64,000 nt of DNA from Rhizobium etli_C. GTDB lineage: Bacteria; Pseudomonadota; Alphaproteobacteria; Rhizobiales; Rhizobiaceae. Position numbers and translations under genes: made by a program. Where the stretch lies: the NCBI RefSeq assembly GCF_014198605.1, contig NZ_JACIHU010000005.1. One strand, 5' to 3'. The notes beneath the pieces were generated by a model. It saw only the letters and a program-made list of their open reading frames with translations, was not told the DNA's origin and did not search any database. Positions 34,341-42,824 of this stretch are shown here, one piece after another (position 1 is the stretch's first letter; every line of letters starts with the position of its first letter).

Positions 34341-35144
34341 ATGAAGTTTTCAAATAGCATCCGAACCGCACTCGCCGCGATCGGGATCGCCGCGGCCGGC
34401 TTGGCGTCTGCTGTCGAGGCGCATGCCGTCACCCTGAACGACATCATCTCGCGCGGCACCGTCCGTATCGGCGTCCTGACCGGCGCGCCGCCCATGGGAA
34501 TGGTCGATGAAAAGGGCAACCCCACCGGCTACGATGTCGATGTCGCGAACCTGATCGGGGGCTATCTGTCGCTGCCGGTCGAGCTAGTGCCGTTAACGCC
34601 GCCGGCCCGCATTCCTGCCTTGCAGACCGGTAAGGTCGATTTCCTTGTCGCCACCCTTGCGCCGACTGGAGAGCGTGCCAAGACCGTGATGTTTACCCAG
34701 CCCTACAGCGCCTTCAACATGGACATTATCTCCGGTCCGGACCAGAAATTTGCCAAGCTTGCCGATCTCGAAGGCAAGCGCGTCGCCGCCAACCGGGGTT
34801 CGTCGCAGGAAACAGCGCTCCGCAAGGCTGCGATTCCAGGTCTGGAAATCGTTGTTTACGAAGATGATTCCACGAGCGCGCAGGCGCTGATCGCCGGCCA
34901 GGTCGATGCCGTCGCGCTGCCCTCGACGGTTGGCGATGCGATAATCAAGCAACGCCCGGATGCCGGCCTGCAGGTCGGCTTCACTTTCTTCCAGCAGGGG
35001 AACTCGATGGCCACCAAGCTGGACGATTTCGAGCTGCGCCAATGGCTCAACACCGCTATCTACCTGATGAAGATCTCCGGCGATCTCGACAAGATTGCGA
35101 CCAAGTGGACCGGCCGGCCGATGCCGACGCTGCCGACGTTCTGA
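34341..35144 (+). CDS. ABC transporter substrate-binding protein, family 3 (polar amino acid type)
   Basis: This 267-residue periplasmic protein has a signal peptide (about residues 1-28, ending VEAHA) and the family-3 fold, beginning TLNDIISRGTVRIGVLTGAPPMGMVDEKGN and containing GYDVDVANLIGGYL and the hinge LIAGQVDAVALPS. It captures an amino acid or similar small solute. GAGGAGGAAG precedes the ATG at 34341. It is the first gene of a four-gene operon completed by two permeases and an ATPase. Confidence 0.92.
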   Translation: MKFSNSIRTALAAIGIAAAGLASAVEAHAVTLNDIISRGTVRIGVLTGAPPMGMVDEKGNPTGYDVDVANLIGGYLSLPVELVPLTPPARIPALQTGKVDFLVATLAPTGERAKTVMFTQPYSAFNMDIISGPDQKFAKLADLEGKRVAANRGSSQETALRKAAIPGLEIVVYEDDSTSAQALIAGQVDAVALPSTVGDAIIKQRPDAGLQVGFTFFQQGNSMATKLDDFELRQWLNTAIYLMKISGDLDKIATKWTGRPMPTLPTF

Positions 35145-35207
35145 CCGCAATTCTCGAGGATCCGCCGGCCAATGCTCCGGCGGATTTCCCATAGCCACGG
35201 AGTCCTC

Positions 35208-35912
35208 ATGTCCTACACATTTCAGTTCGGCGTGCTGGCCCAATACCAGGATCAGATCTTCAGCGGTATCTGGCTGACGATCAAACTGTCGGTGCTGTCG
35301 ATCATTCTCGGCTGCGCTGCCGGCATCGCGTTTGCCTCGGTACGCTCCATCCGGGGCGGTGCGGTCCGCCTTCTCGTCGATGCCTATGTCGAGATCATCC
35401 GCAATACGCCCTTCCTGGTCCAGTTGTTCATCGTTTATTTCGGCCTGCCAGGCCTCGGCCTGCGCGTCGGCGCCGATACGGCCGCGCTGATCGGCATGAC
35501 AATCAACCTTGCCGCCTATTCAACGGAGATCATTCGGGCCGGCATCGAGGCAATCCACAAGTCGCAGATCGAGGCCGGCGAGGCGTTGGGGCTTACCCGT
35601 TTCCAAATCTATCGCCATGTCATCATCGTGCCGGCGATCGCCAAGGTCTATCCGGCGCTGTGCAGCCAATTCGTGCTGATGATGCTGGCCTCCAGCATCT
35701 GCTCAGCCATCTCGACCCAGGAACTCGCCGCCTCGGCTGCCTTCATCGAATCGCAGACCTACCGGTCCTTCGAAATCTATATCGCGGTCACGCTGATCTA
35801 TCTTTCCCTGGCGCTGGCACTACGCGCCGCCCTCGCCCTGATCGGCATGTGGCTTTTCGGCCGTCGTGTCGCCCGGCGAGCGATGACGGCGCTTCCGGAG
35901 GTGCAGGCATGA
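35208..35912 (+). CDS. ABC transporter permease (HisM/GlnP family), first
   Basis: This 234-residue inner-membrane protein has about five helices and the permease motif EAGEALGLTRFQIYRHVIIVPAI around residues 123-145, which contacts the ATPase. It pairs with the next permease, whose start overlaps its stop by four bases (ATGA). The ATG at 35208 is preferred to an upstream one 12 codons earlier because family members begin near MSYTFQF. Confidence 0.92.
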   Translation: MSYTFQFGVLAQYQDQIFSGIWLTIKLSVLSIILGCAAGIAFASVRSIRGGAVRLLVDAYVEIIRNTPFLVQLFIVYFGLPGLGLRVGADTAALIGMTINLAAYSTEIIRAGIEAIHKSQIEAGEALGLTRFQIYRHVIIVPAIAKVYPALCSQFVLMMLASSICSAISTQELAASAAFIESQTYRSFEIYIAVTLIYLSLALALRAALALIGMWLFGRRVARRAMTALPEVQA

Positions 35913-36568
35913 CCCTCACGACCTTTGGTGCCGATCAGTTCGGCTTTCTTCTTCTATCGCTGCAATGGACGCTCCTGCTGACGGTTATCGCGCTGATCGG
36001 CGGCGGCCTGCTGGGCTTTGCCGTTGCGCTGGCCCGGACGGCGCAGCCGAAACCCGTGCGAATTGCGGCAGCCACCTACATCCAGATCATCCAGGGCATT
36101 CCGGTGCTGATGATACTGTTCCTCTCCTACTACGGTCTCAGCCTCGCCGGCTTGGAACTGCCGCCCCTCTTCGCGGCAGGAGCGTCTATGACGATCTATG
36201 CCTCCGGCTACCTTGCGGAAATCTGGCGGGGCTGCATCCAGGCAGTGCCCAAGCAGCAATGGGAGGCTTCGGAATCGCTCGCCATGACCAGATTGCAGCA
36301 ATACCGCTATGTGATCCTGCCGCAGGCCATGCGCATTTCCTTGCCGCCGACCGTCGGTTTTGCCGTCCAGGTGGTGAAGAATACCTCGATCGCCTCGATC
36401 ATCGGCTTCGTCGAGCTTGCCCGGGCGGGGCAGCTCATCAACAACGCGACGTTCCAGCCATTCCGCGTCTTCCTCGTGGTCGCCGCGCTTTATTTCGTCG
36501 TCTGTTACCCATTGTCCCAGCTCTCGCGCTTGCTGGAAAGGAGGCTTCATGCCGGAAGTAGTCGTTGA
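35909..36568 (+). CDS. ABC transporter permease (HisQ/GlnP family), second
   Basis: This 219-residue permease has the ATPase-docking motif WEASESLAMTRLQQYRYVILPQA near residues 112-134. The ATGA overlap with the first permease shows translational coupling and fixes the start. The 3' end overlaps the ATPase gene by 20 bases. The two permeases form the membrane heterodimer of the uptake system. Confidence 0.92.
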   Translation: MTLTTFGADQFGFLLLSLQWTLLLTVIALIGGGLLGFAVALARTAQPKPVRIAAATYIQIIQGIPVLMILFLSYYGLSLAGLELPPLFAAGASMTIYASGYLAEIWRGCIQAVPKQQWEASESLAMTRLQQYRYVILPQAMRISLPPTVGFAVQVVKNTSIASIIGFVELARAGQLINNATFQPFRVFLVVAALYFVVCYPLSQLSRLLERRLHAGSSR

Positions 36569-37280
36569 AAACGTCCACAAGAGCTTTGGTGCTCTCGAAG
36601 TCCTCAAAGGAGTATCTCTAATGGTCGGCCGCGGGGAAGTCTTTGCGCTGATCGGCCGATCGGGCTCGGGCAAAAGCACGCTTCTGCGCTGCATGAACGG
36701 CCTGGAAAAGATCAATTCCGGCCGCATCGAAATCGCCGGCCATACACTGGGGCAAGATGCAAAGGCGCTTCGCATACTCCGCACCGATGTCGGCATCGTC
36801 TTCCAGAGCTACAATCTCTTTCCGCATTTGACGGTGGGCGAGAACATCATGCTGGCGCCGAGGATCGTCAAGGACGTTGCGAAGGCAAAGGCCCGCGAGG
36901 TTGCCCACGAGGTACTTAAGCTCGTCGGCTTGTCGGAAAAGTTCGACTCCTACCCGGACCAGCTTTCCGGCGGCCAGCAGCAACGCGTCGCCATCGCCCG
37001 CTCGCTCGCGATGCGGCCGAAGGTCATGCTCTTCGACGAAGTGACATCGGCCCTCGACCCAGAGCTCACCGAAGAAGTGCTCACGGTGATGGAACAGCTC
37101 GCCCGCGATGGCATGACGATGATCCTCGTGACGCATGAAATGGCTTTTGCCCGGCGCGTCGCGACGCAGACGATCTTCATGCACAAGGGAAAAATCTGGG
37201 AACAGGGACCGTCTGCAGCGCTCTTCGCCGATCCACAGACACCGGAACTGCGGCAGTTCGTGAAATCCGACGTCAAATAA
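36549..37280 (+). CDS. ABC transporter ATP-binding protein (GlnQ/HisP type)
   Basis: This 243-residue ATPase powers the amino-acid-type importer. Walker A is GRSGSGKS (residues 36-43), the signature is LSGGQQQRVAIARS, Walker B is VMLFDEVTSALDPE, and the switch histidine is in LVTHEM. It starts inside the second permease gene and closes the operon; no terminator hairpin is evident after it. Confidence 0.93.
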   Translation: MPEVVVENVHKSFGALEVLKGVSLMVGRGEVFALIGRSGSGKSTLLRCMNGLEKINSGRIEIAGHTLGQDAKALRILRTDVGIVFQSYNLFPHLTVGENIMLAPRIVKDVAKAKAREVAHEVLKLVGLSEKFDSYPDQLSGGQQQRVAIARSLAMRPKVMLFDEVTSALDPELTEEVLTVMEQLARDGMTMILVTHEMAFARRVATQTIFMHKGKIWEQGPSAALFADPQTPELRQFVKSDVK

Positions 37281-37545
37281 ACGGATTTTGCACCTTGCCG
37301 TTCGGTGTTGAGTTGCGGCGACGCCTGTTTACGTGGCAGGCATCGCCAACCGGCGTGCGGCGGGATAAAAGCCTGCGATGATATAGTAGGCCGTGAAGCG
37401 GCGGCGTCTGCAGCATTCTGTCCTCTGACCCGCCGGACTCTCCGACACTGACCGCTCTCATAACGTGAACGTCAGAAGTCGTGACTTGCCGCCGCGCCCG
37501 CGATCACCGACACAGCCAAGACATCGCAAACATGAAAGGAATCCG

Positions 37546-37947
37546 ATGCTGTCTTCGATCCATTTGCTGCAGCCGCATCTGCTGAGCCTGCTGCGCGTCG
37601 TCTCGTCACTCGTGCTGTTCAGCTACGGAACGCAGAAGATCCTGCATTTTCCGGCCGCGGCAAGCGTGCCGCCGATGGGCTCGCTCTCCTGGATTGCCGG
37701 GCTGATCGAACTCACCCTCGGCTTCCTCGTCCTGGTCGGATTCCAGACCCGCATCGCAGCCTTCGTGCTTTCGGGCCTGATGGCCTTCGCCTATTTCATC
37801 GGCCATGCGGGAAAGAGCTTTTATCCCGCGCAGAATGGCGGCGTCGCAGCGATCCTGTTCTGCTTCGTATTTCTCTATCTGGTGGCGGCAGGCGCCGGGC
37901 CGCTCAGCGTCGACAGCCTGATGAAGCGCAACCGCGCTGCGGCCTGA
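37546..37947 (+). CDS. DoxX-family membrane protein
   Basis: This 133-residue protein has four hydrophobic helices (about residues 10-30, 47-68, 72-92 and 102-122) and the family's FSYGTQKILHFP turn. DoxX-family proteins are small quinone- or thiol-related membrane proteins of mostly unknown role. AAAGGA precedes the ATG at 37546. The 265 bases upstream contain nothing I recognise. It stands alone, convergent with the sugar operon. Confidence 0.85.
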   Translation: MLSSIHLLQPHLLSLLRVVSSLVLFSYGTQKILHFPAAASVPPMGSLSWIAGLIELTLGFLVLVGFQTRIAAFVLSGLMAFAYFIGHAGKSFYPAQNGGVAAILFCFVFLYLVAAGAGPLSVDSLMKRNRAAA

Positions 37948-38031
37948 CGAATGGCGGACAAGCCGAGGCGGCCAATGGCCGCCTCGGCATTTTCGCGGGC
38001 TCCGCGCCATTCCAGGCGCGGATCGCCAAGC

Positions 38032-39219
38032 TCAGAGCTTGACCCAGGCGCCGTTTTTCTTGGACGAGGCGACACAGGCCTCGACGAAGGCGACACCCTT
38101 CACGCCGTCGTCAACCGTGGGATAGACCACCGCCTTGTCGACCGCCTTGCCCTTCCTGCGGGCATTGATCGCATGCGCGGCTTCCGTGTAGATCGTCGCG
38201 AACGCCTCGAGATAACCTTCCGGATGCCCTGATGGCACGCGCGTAACGCGGCCGGCAGCAGTTCCGGCGCCGGCGCCGCCGCGGGTGATCAGCCGCTTCG
38301 GCTCGCCGAAGGGCGTGTACCAGAGGTAATTCGGATCTTTCTGCGTCCATTCCAGGCCGCCCTTCGTGCCGTAGACGCGCACCATCAGGCCGTTCTCATG
38401 GCCGGGCGCCACCTGGCTGCACCAGAGCATGCCCTTGGCCGGTTTCTCCGAGCCCTTCGCCTTGAAACGCAGCATGACATGGGCATTGTCATCCAGCCGG
38501 CGGCCGGGCACGAAACTGTCGAGATCGGCGGCCAGGCTGTCGAGTTCCAGGCCAGTGATGAAGGAGGCGAGATTATAGGCATGGGTGCCGATGTCGCCGG
38601 TCGAACCGCCGACGCCGGACTGGGCCGGATCGGTGCGCCAGGCGGCCTGTTTCTGGCCGGTCTGCTCGACCGCTTCGGTCAGCCAGTCCTGCGGATATTC
38701 GGCCTGGACGACTCTTATATCGCCGAGTTCGCCGTTGGCGATCATCTCGCGCGCCTGGCGGACCATCGGATAACCGGTGTAATTATGCGTCAGCACGAAG
38801 AGCGCGCCGTTTTCGTCGGCGACCTTTTTCAGCTTCTTGGCATCGGCAAGGTTCGACGTCAGCGGCTTGTCGCAGATGACGTGAATGCCGCGCTTCAGGA
38901 ATTCCTTGGCTGCGTCGTAATGCACATGGTTCGGCGTGACGATTGAAACCGCCTCGATGCCGTTCTTCAGCTTCGCCTCGCGGATCGCCATCTCGCGGTA
39001 GCTGGAATAGGTCCGCGACGGATCGAGGCCGAGGTCGCGGCCCGACTGTACGGCCTTGTCGGGCGTCGACGACAGCGCGCCGGCGATAAGATCGTACTGA
39101 TCGTCGACGCGCGCCGCGATGCGGTGCACCGCACCGATGAACGCGCCGGCGCCGCCGCCCACCATGCCGAGCCGGATGCGCGGCTCGCGGGTCTGTTCCG
39201 ATGATGCTTCGATTGCCAT
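38032..39219 (-). CDS. Gfo/Idh/MocA-family sugar dehydrogenase
   Basis: This 395-residue oxidoreductase has the NAD(P) motif RLGMVGGGAGAFIG (residues 16-29) and the catalytic lysine region VICDKPLTSN; IGTHAYNLASF provides the family histidine. Such enzymes oxidise inositols, sugars or glycosides. It is the last gene of the sugar operon and lies 199 bases after the isomerase gene, with a palindromic repeat between. The start at 39219 follows GGAGGA; an upstream frame reaching 39471 runs through the repeat and is not coding. The pairing with an IolE-like isomerase suggests a cyclitol or rare-sugar pathway. Confidence 0.88.
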   Translation of the reverse strand: MAIEASSEQTREPRIRLGMVGGGAGAFIGAVHRIAARVDDQYDLIAGALSSTPDKAVQSGRDLGLDPSRTYSSYREMAIREAKLKNGIEAVSIVTPNHVHYDAAKEFLKRGIHVICDKPLTSNLADAKKLKKVADENGALFVLTHNYTGYPMVRQAREMIANGELGDIRVVQAEYPQDWLTEAVEQTGQKQAAWRTDPAQSGVGGSTGDIGTHAYNLASFITGLELDSLAADLDSFVPGRRLDDNAHVMLRFKAKGSEKPAKGMLWCSQVAPGHENGLMVRVYGTKGGLEWTQKDPNYLWYTPFGEPKRLITRGGAGAGTAAGRVTRVPSGHPEGYLEAFATIYTEAAHAINARRKGKAVDKAVVYPTVDDGVKGVAFVEACVASSKKNGAWVKL

Positions 39220-39249
39220 TCTTGTCCTCCTGGAATTTAAACTCATGCG

Positions 39250-39392
39250 GATGCGCCCCTCATCCGGCTGCCGCCACCTTGTCCCCGCCCGCGGGAGAAG
39301 GGGATCTGTCGCGCCGTCTCCGTCCCGCTCCAACATTTCGTGGGGCAAGTCCCCTCTCCCCGTCAGAACGGGGAGAGGGTTAGGGTAAGGGG
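39250..39392. repeat. rhizobial palindromic intergenic element, copy A
   Basis: The segment starts near CCCCTCATCCGGCTGCCG and ends near GGGTTAGGGTAAGGGG. It contains two internal hairpin-forming blocks, CCCCGCCCGCGGGAGAAGGGG and CTCTCCCCGTCAGAACGGGGAGAG (only parts quoted as motifs). It resembles the RIME/REP-like elements dispersed between genes in Rhizobiaceae and lies between the isomerase and dehydrogenase genes. Confidence 0.65.
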
Positions 39393-39418
39393 GGCAGCCT
39401 CCCGGCATTCCCGATGTC

Positions 39419-40471
39419 TCAGAGCCCCAGCATCCGCCGGTTCGCCGCCTGATCGGTGCCGCTGCCGGCAAAATCGTCGAAAGCTTTTTCGGTGACGCGG
39501 ATGATATGGGCGGCGACGAATTCGGCTCCTTCGCGGGCGCCGTCCTCTGGATGTTTCAGCGCGCACTCCCATTCGACAACGGCCCAGCCGTCGAAATTAT
39601 TGGCCGTCATCTTCGAAAAGACCGCGCCGAAATCGACCTGGCCGTCACCGAGCGAGCGGAAGCGGCCGGCCCGCTCGACCCAGCCCTGATAACCACCATA
39701 GACGCCCTGGCGCCCGGTCGGATTGAACTCCGCATCCTTGACGTGGAACATCTTGATGCGGTCCTTGTAGATGTCGATATTCTCGAGATAATCGAGGCAC
39801 TGCAGGACATAATGCGAGGGATCGTAGAGCATGTTGGCGCGCGGATGGTTCTTCACCCGCTCCAGGAACATCTCGAAGGTGACGCCATCATGCAGGTCTT
39901 CACCGGGATGGATCTCGTAGCAGATGTCGATGCCGCAATCTTCGGCATGGTTGAGGATCGGCGTCCAGCGCTTGGCAAGCTCGTCGAAGGCGGTCTCGAC
40001 CAGACCGGCGGGACGCTGCGGCCAAGGATAGATGAACGGCCAGGCAAGCGCGCCGGAGAAGGTCGCATGCGCTTTTAGGCCGAGGTTCTTCGATGCAGTC
40101 AGCGCCATCTTGACCTGCTCGACCGCCCATTGCTGGCGGGCCTTGGGATTGCCGCGCACCTCAGGGGCTGCAAAGCCGTCGAAGGCTTCGTCATAGGCCG
40201 GGTGAACGGCGACTAGCTGGCCTTGCAGATGGGTTGAGAGTTCGGTGATCTCGATGCCGTTTTCACGGGCCTTGCCGGCGAACTCGTCGCAATAATCCTT
40301 GGAGGTCGCAGCCTTCTGCAGATCGATTAGCTGGCTCGCCCAAGTCGGCACCTGAACACCCTTGTAGCCGATATCGGCTGCCCATTTGGTGATGGCGTCC
40401 CAGGAGTTGAAAGGCGCGGCATCGCCCGCGAACTGGCCAAGGAAAAGGCCGGGGCCTTTGATCGTCTTCAT
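39419..40471 (-). CDS. sugar phosphate isomerase/epimerase, AP-endonuclease-2 TIM barrel
   Basis: This 350-residue protein has the xylose-isomerase-like TIM-barrel fold with acidic and histidine metal ligands in ICYEIHPGEDLHDG, YDPSHYVLQ, FHVKDAEF and VVEWECALKHP. Relatives are inosose dehydratases and sugar isomerases. It is paired with the Gfo/Idh/MocA dehydrogenase downstream and follows the ABC transporter genes, so it probably acts on the imported sugar or cyclitol. The start at 40471 is supported by GGAGG just upstream. Confidence 0.87.
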   Translation of the reverse strand: MKTIKGPGLFLGQFAGDAAPFNSWDAITKWAADIGYKGVQVPTWASQLIDLQKAATSKDYCDEFAGKARENGIEITELSTHLQGQLVAVHPAYDEAFDGFAAPEVRGNPKARQQWAVEQVKMALTASKNLGLKAHATFSGALAWPFIYPWPQRPAGLVETAFDELAKRWTPILNHAEDCGIDICYEIHPGEDLHDGVTFEMFLERVKNHPRANMLYDPSHYVLQCLDYLENIDIYKDRIKMFHVKDAEFNPTGRQGVYGGYQGWVERAGRFRSLGDGQVDFGAVFSKMTANNFDGWAVVEWECALKHPEDGAREGAEFVAAHIIRVTEKAFDDFAGSGTDQAANRRMLGL

Positions 40472-40497
40472 GTCAGATTCCTCCCTGAACATCGACC

Positions 40498-40509
40498 GTA
40501 AACGTTTCT
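40498..40509. promoter_or_regulatory. candidate LacI-type half-palindrome before the isomerase gene
   Basis: A central AAACGTTT (40500-40507) lies about 30 bases upstream of the isomerase start, after the terminator of the binding-protein gene. LacI-family operators often have such a CG-centred core. It differs from the ATGTAAA sites of the divergent regulator, so assignment is weak. Confidence 0.3.
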
Positions 40510-40664
40510 GATAACTTGTAGCACGCAATTTTGCGGGCGCAAGGCGCCTCTTCGCCCTCGCTTTCGGATCTGGCGTGAGCCTGGATGCGACCTAGCTGCG
40601 AGCTAATCATGATGGGCTTTGGCGGGCAAGAGGTACGTGCAGCATTTTCGGCAGCATGCCAGAT

Positions 40665-40694
40665 AGAAAAGCGCCCATCCTTACGAATGGGCGC
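40665..40694 (-). terminator. rho-independent terminator after the sugar-binding protein gene
   Basis: On the minus strand GCGCCCAT (40694-40687) pairs with ATGGGCGC (40678-40671) and is followed by TTTTCT. It lies 17 bases after the binding-protein stop and would separate or attenuate expression of the isomerase and dehydrogenase genes. Confidence 0.82.
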
Positions 40695-40710
40695 GTATGT
40701 CCAATCGCTA

Positions 40711-41658
40711 TCAGAACGGAGAATCCGGGAAGTAGAAGTTCTTGGCATTCTCCTGGGTGACGAGCGTCGCGTCGAGGATGTAGTTGCCGTGGACCGGGAC
40801 TTGATCGTAGAGCGCGGCCGCCGTCAGCTCCATGGCCGTGCCGACCATTGACGGCGGATAGAGAACGTCGACCGGAATCAACTTGTCGCCGTCCATGACC
40901 TTCTTGACCATGTCCTTGGAGCCGGCGCCGGCGACGACATACTGGATGTCGGTACGCTTGGCCTGCTCGATCGCCTGCAGAACGCCGACAGCCATGTCGT
41001 CGTCCTGGCACCATACAACGTCGATCTTCGGGTACTTGGTCAGATAGTCCTGCATGACCTTGAAGGCGTCGTCGCGGTTCCAGTTGCCGTATTGGCGGTC
41101 AAGGACCTTGACCTTGGAGCCGGCGATACCCTTGTCGAAACCGTCCTGGCGCTGCTGGTCGATCGGGATCGGCAGGCCGCGGATGACGACGACTTCAGCC
41201 TCCGGCGTCTTTTCGGCAATATATTTGCCGGCGACTTCGCCGAGCGCCGGATTGTTGCCGGCGACATAGAGATCGCGGACGGAGTTGTCGTTGTTCGACG
41301 GTGCACGGTCGACCAGCGCAACGAACTTGCCCTTGTCCTTGACTTCCTTGATGGCGTTGACGAGCGGATCCGGATCCGAGGGCAGAATGACGAGCGCGTC
41401 TATGCCCTGCGTATCGAGGTCCTGCACGGCATTGGCCTGCGTCGCAGCATCCGGCGAAGTCTTGACGATGACGTTCAGGCCCGGATGTTCGGCCATCAGC
41501 TTCTTGGCAATACGCTCGGCGTGGAACACGACCCCGGAAGTCCAGCCGTGATCGGCCGCCGGAATGGATACGCCGATCGTGTAGTTCTTGTCCTGGCCGT
41601 AGGCTGCGCCGGCAAAAGCCACCCCCGCAACCGCCAGACCCAACATGAGCTTGCGCAT
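40711..41658 (-). CDS. ABC transporter sugar-binding protein (ribose/RbsB type)
   Basis: This 315-residue periplasmic protein has a signal peptide (MRKLMLGLAVAGVAFAGAAYG) and the type-I sugar-binding fold with YTIGVSIPAADHGWTSGVVFHAE at the start and DIVWCQDDDMAVGVLQAI in the second lobe. It captures a monosaccharide or polyol. It is the third gene of the operon, after the ATPase and permease, and ends at a strong terminator, which should give it a stable and abundant message. Confidence 0.92.
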   Translation of the reverse strand: MRKLMLGLAVAGVAFAGAAYGQDKNYTIGVSIPAADHGWTSGVVFHAERIAKKLMAEHPGLNVIVKTSPDAATQANAVQDLDTQGIDALVILPSDPDPLVNAIKEVKDKGKFVALVDRAPSNNDNSVRDLYVAGNNPALGEVAGKYIAEKTPEAEVVVIRGLPIPIDQQRQDGFDKGIAGSKVKVLDRQYGNWNRDDAFKVMQDYLTKYPKIDVVWCQDDDMAVGVLQAIEQAKRTDIQYVVAGAGSKDMVKKVMDGDKLIPVDVLYPPSMVGTAMELTAAALYDQVPVHGNYILDATLVTQENAKNFYFPDSPF

Positions 41659-41744
41659 GCTATTTCCTCCCAAAAATATCAGGGACTTGTCCAATCCGAG
41701 CCGGGTGCCCTGTAAAGCCCGGCCAATCCGAGGAGCTGATTACG

Positions 41745-42749
41745 TCAGGATTTGCGCACCAGTGACCGCTGCACCAGCATGGCGATGATGATGATCGCAC
41801 CCTGGATCGCGCCGATCAGATATTCGCTGATGAAATTCGAAAGCAGCATGATGTTGCCGACGAGTTCGAGAATGAAGGCGCCGCAGATCGTGCCCCAGAC
41901 ACGGCCGGCGCCACCCTTGAGGGCCGTGCCGCCGACGACGACGGCGGTAATGGCCTGCAACTCCCACAAGATGCCGGTCGTTGCCGAGGTGGAGCCGAGA
42001 CGCGGCACGTAGAGCAGCACGGCGATCGCCACGCAGAGGCCCTGGATGACAAAGGCAATGGTGCGCACGCGATTGACCGCAATACCGGAATAGCGCGCGA
42101 CGTCACTGTTCGAACCGACAGCGACGACATGGCGGCCGTAACGCGTGCGGTAAAGGATGAAGGCCGCGATCGCGGTCACGACGAGGATCACCACGATCGG
42201 AACCGGAAGACCGAGGATATTGCCGAAATAGGCCGGACGGTAGAGCGTCTGGATGTCGCTCGAGCGCAAAGTGATCGCGCCGCCCTGCGACAGCCAGGTG
42301 GTCAGGCCGCGATAAATGCCCATGGTGCCAAGCGTGGCGATGAAAGGTTCGATCTTGCCGACGGTGGTGATGAGGCCGTTGGCGAGGCCGCAAAGAGCCC
42401 CGGCAATGACCGTGAACAGCACGGCAGCCGTCAGCATCAGCACCGGATCGGCAATGACGCCCGAATTGATCAGCAGGATCATCAGACTGGCGACGAAGGC
42501 CACCATCGAGCCGACGGAAAGATCGAGGTCTCCGGCGGAGATGACGAATGTTGCGCCGACGGCGATGATGGCGATGAAGGCGCAGCGTGTCGCGACGTTA
42601 GCCAGATTGGTGATGCCGATGAAATTCGGATTGACCAAGGCGCCAACGATGAGAAGCATGGCCAGGGCGGCAAAGGGTGCAACCGCGCGCAGATCGACGT
42701 CACGCCAGGACCTGCGCCGGATTTCCCTGGTCTCTTCGTTAACACTCAT
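41745..42749 (-). CDS. ABC transporter sugar permease (RbsC type)
   Basis: This 334-residue membrane protein has eight to ten hydrophobic helices and the RbsC motifs GDLDLSVGSMVAF, GTMGIYRG and VVGGTALKGGAGRVWGT. It forms the homodimeric channel used by the ATPase encoded upstream. The ATG at 42749 is used; a TTG four codons earlier abuts the GGGAGG. The gap to the binding-protein gene is 86 bases. Confidence 0.92.
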   Translation of the reverse strand: MSVNEETREIRRRSWRDVDLRAVAPFAALAMLLIVGALVNPNFIGITNLANVATRCAFIAIIAVGATFVISAGDLDLSVGSMVAFVASLMILLINSGVIADPVLMLTAAVLFTVIAGALCGLANGLITTVGKIEPFIATLGTMGIYRGLTTWLSQGGAITLRSSDIQTLYRPAYFGNILGLPVPIVVILVVTAIAAFILYRTRYGRHVVAVGSNSDVARYSGIAVNRVRTIAFVIQGLCVAIAVLLYVPRLGSTSATTGILWELQAITAVVVGGTALKGGAGRVWGTICGAFILELVGNIMLLSNFISEYLIGAIQGAIIIIAMLVQRSLVRKS

Positions 42750-42824
42750 ATCCAAAACCAACCTCCCGCCCCAGACTCTGGGTACGTTACCTATTGTCCG
42801 CCTCGTCGAAGTCCTGCTCCGCCT

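Noticed and set aside
39220..39471. N-terminal extension of the Gfo/Idh/MocA dehydrogenase
   Set aside because: The open frame runs through the palindromic element; a strong ribosome-binding site and the dinucleotide-fold start support 39219.
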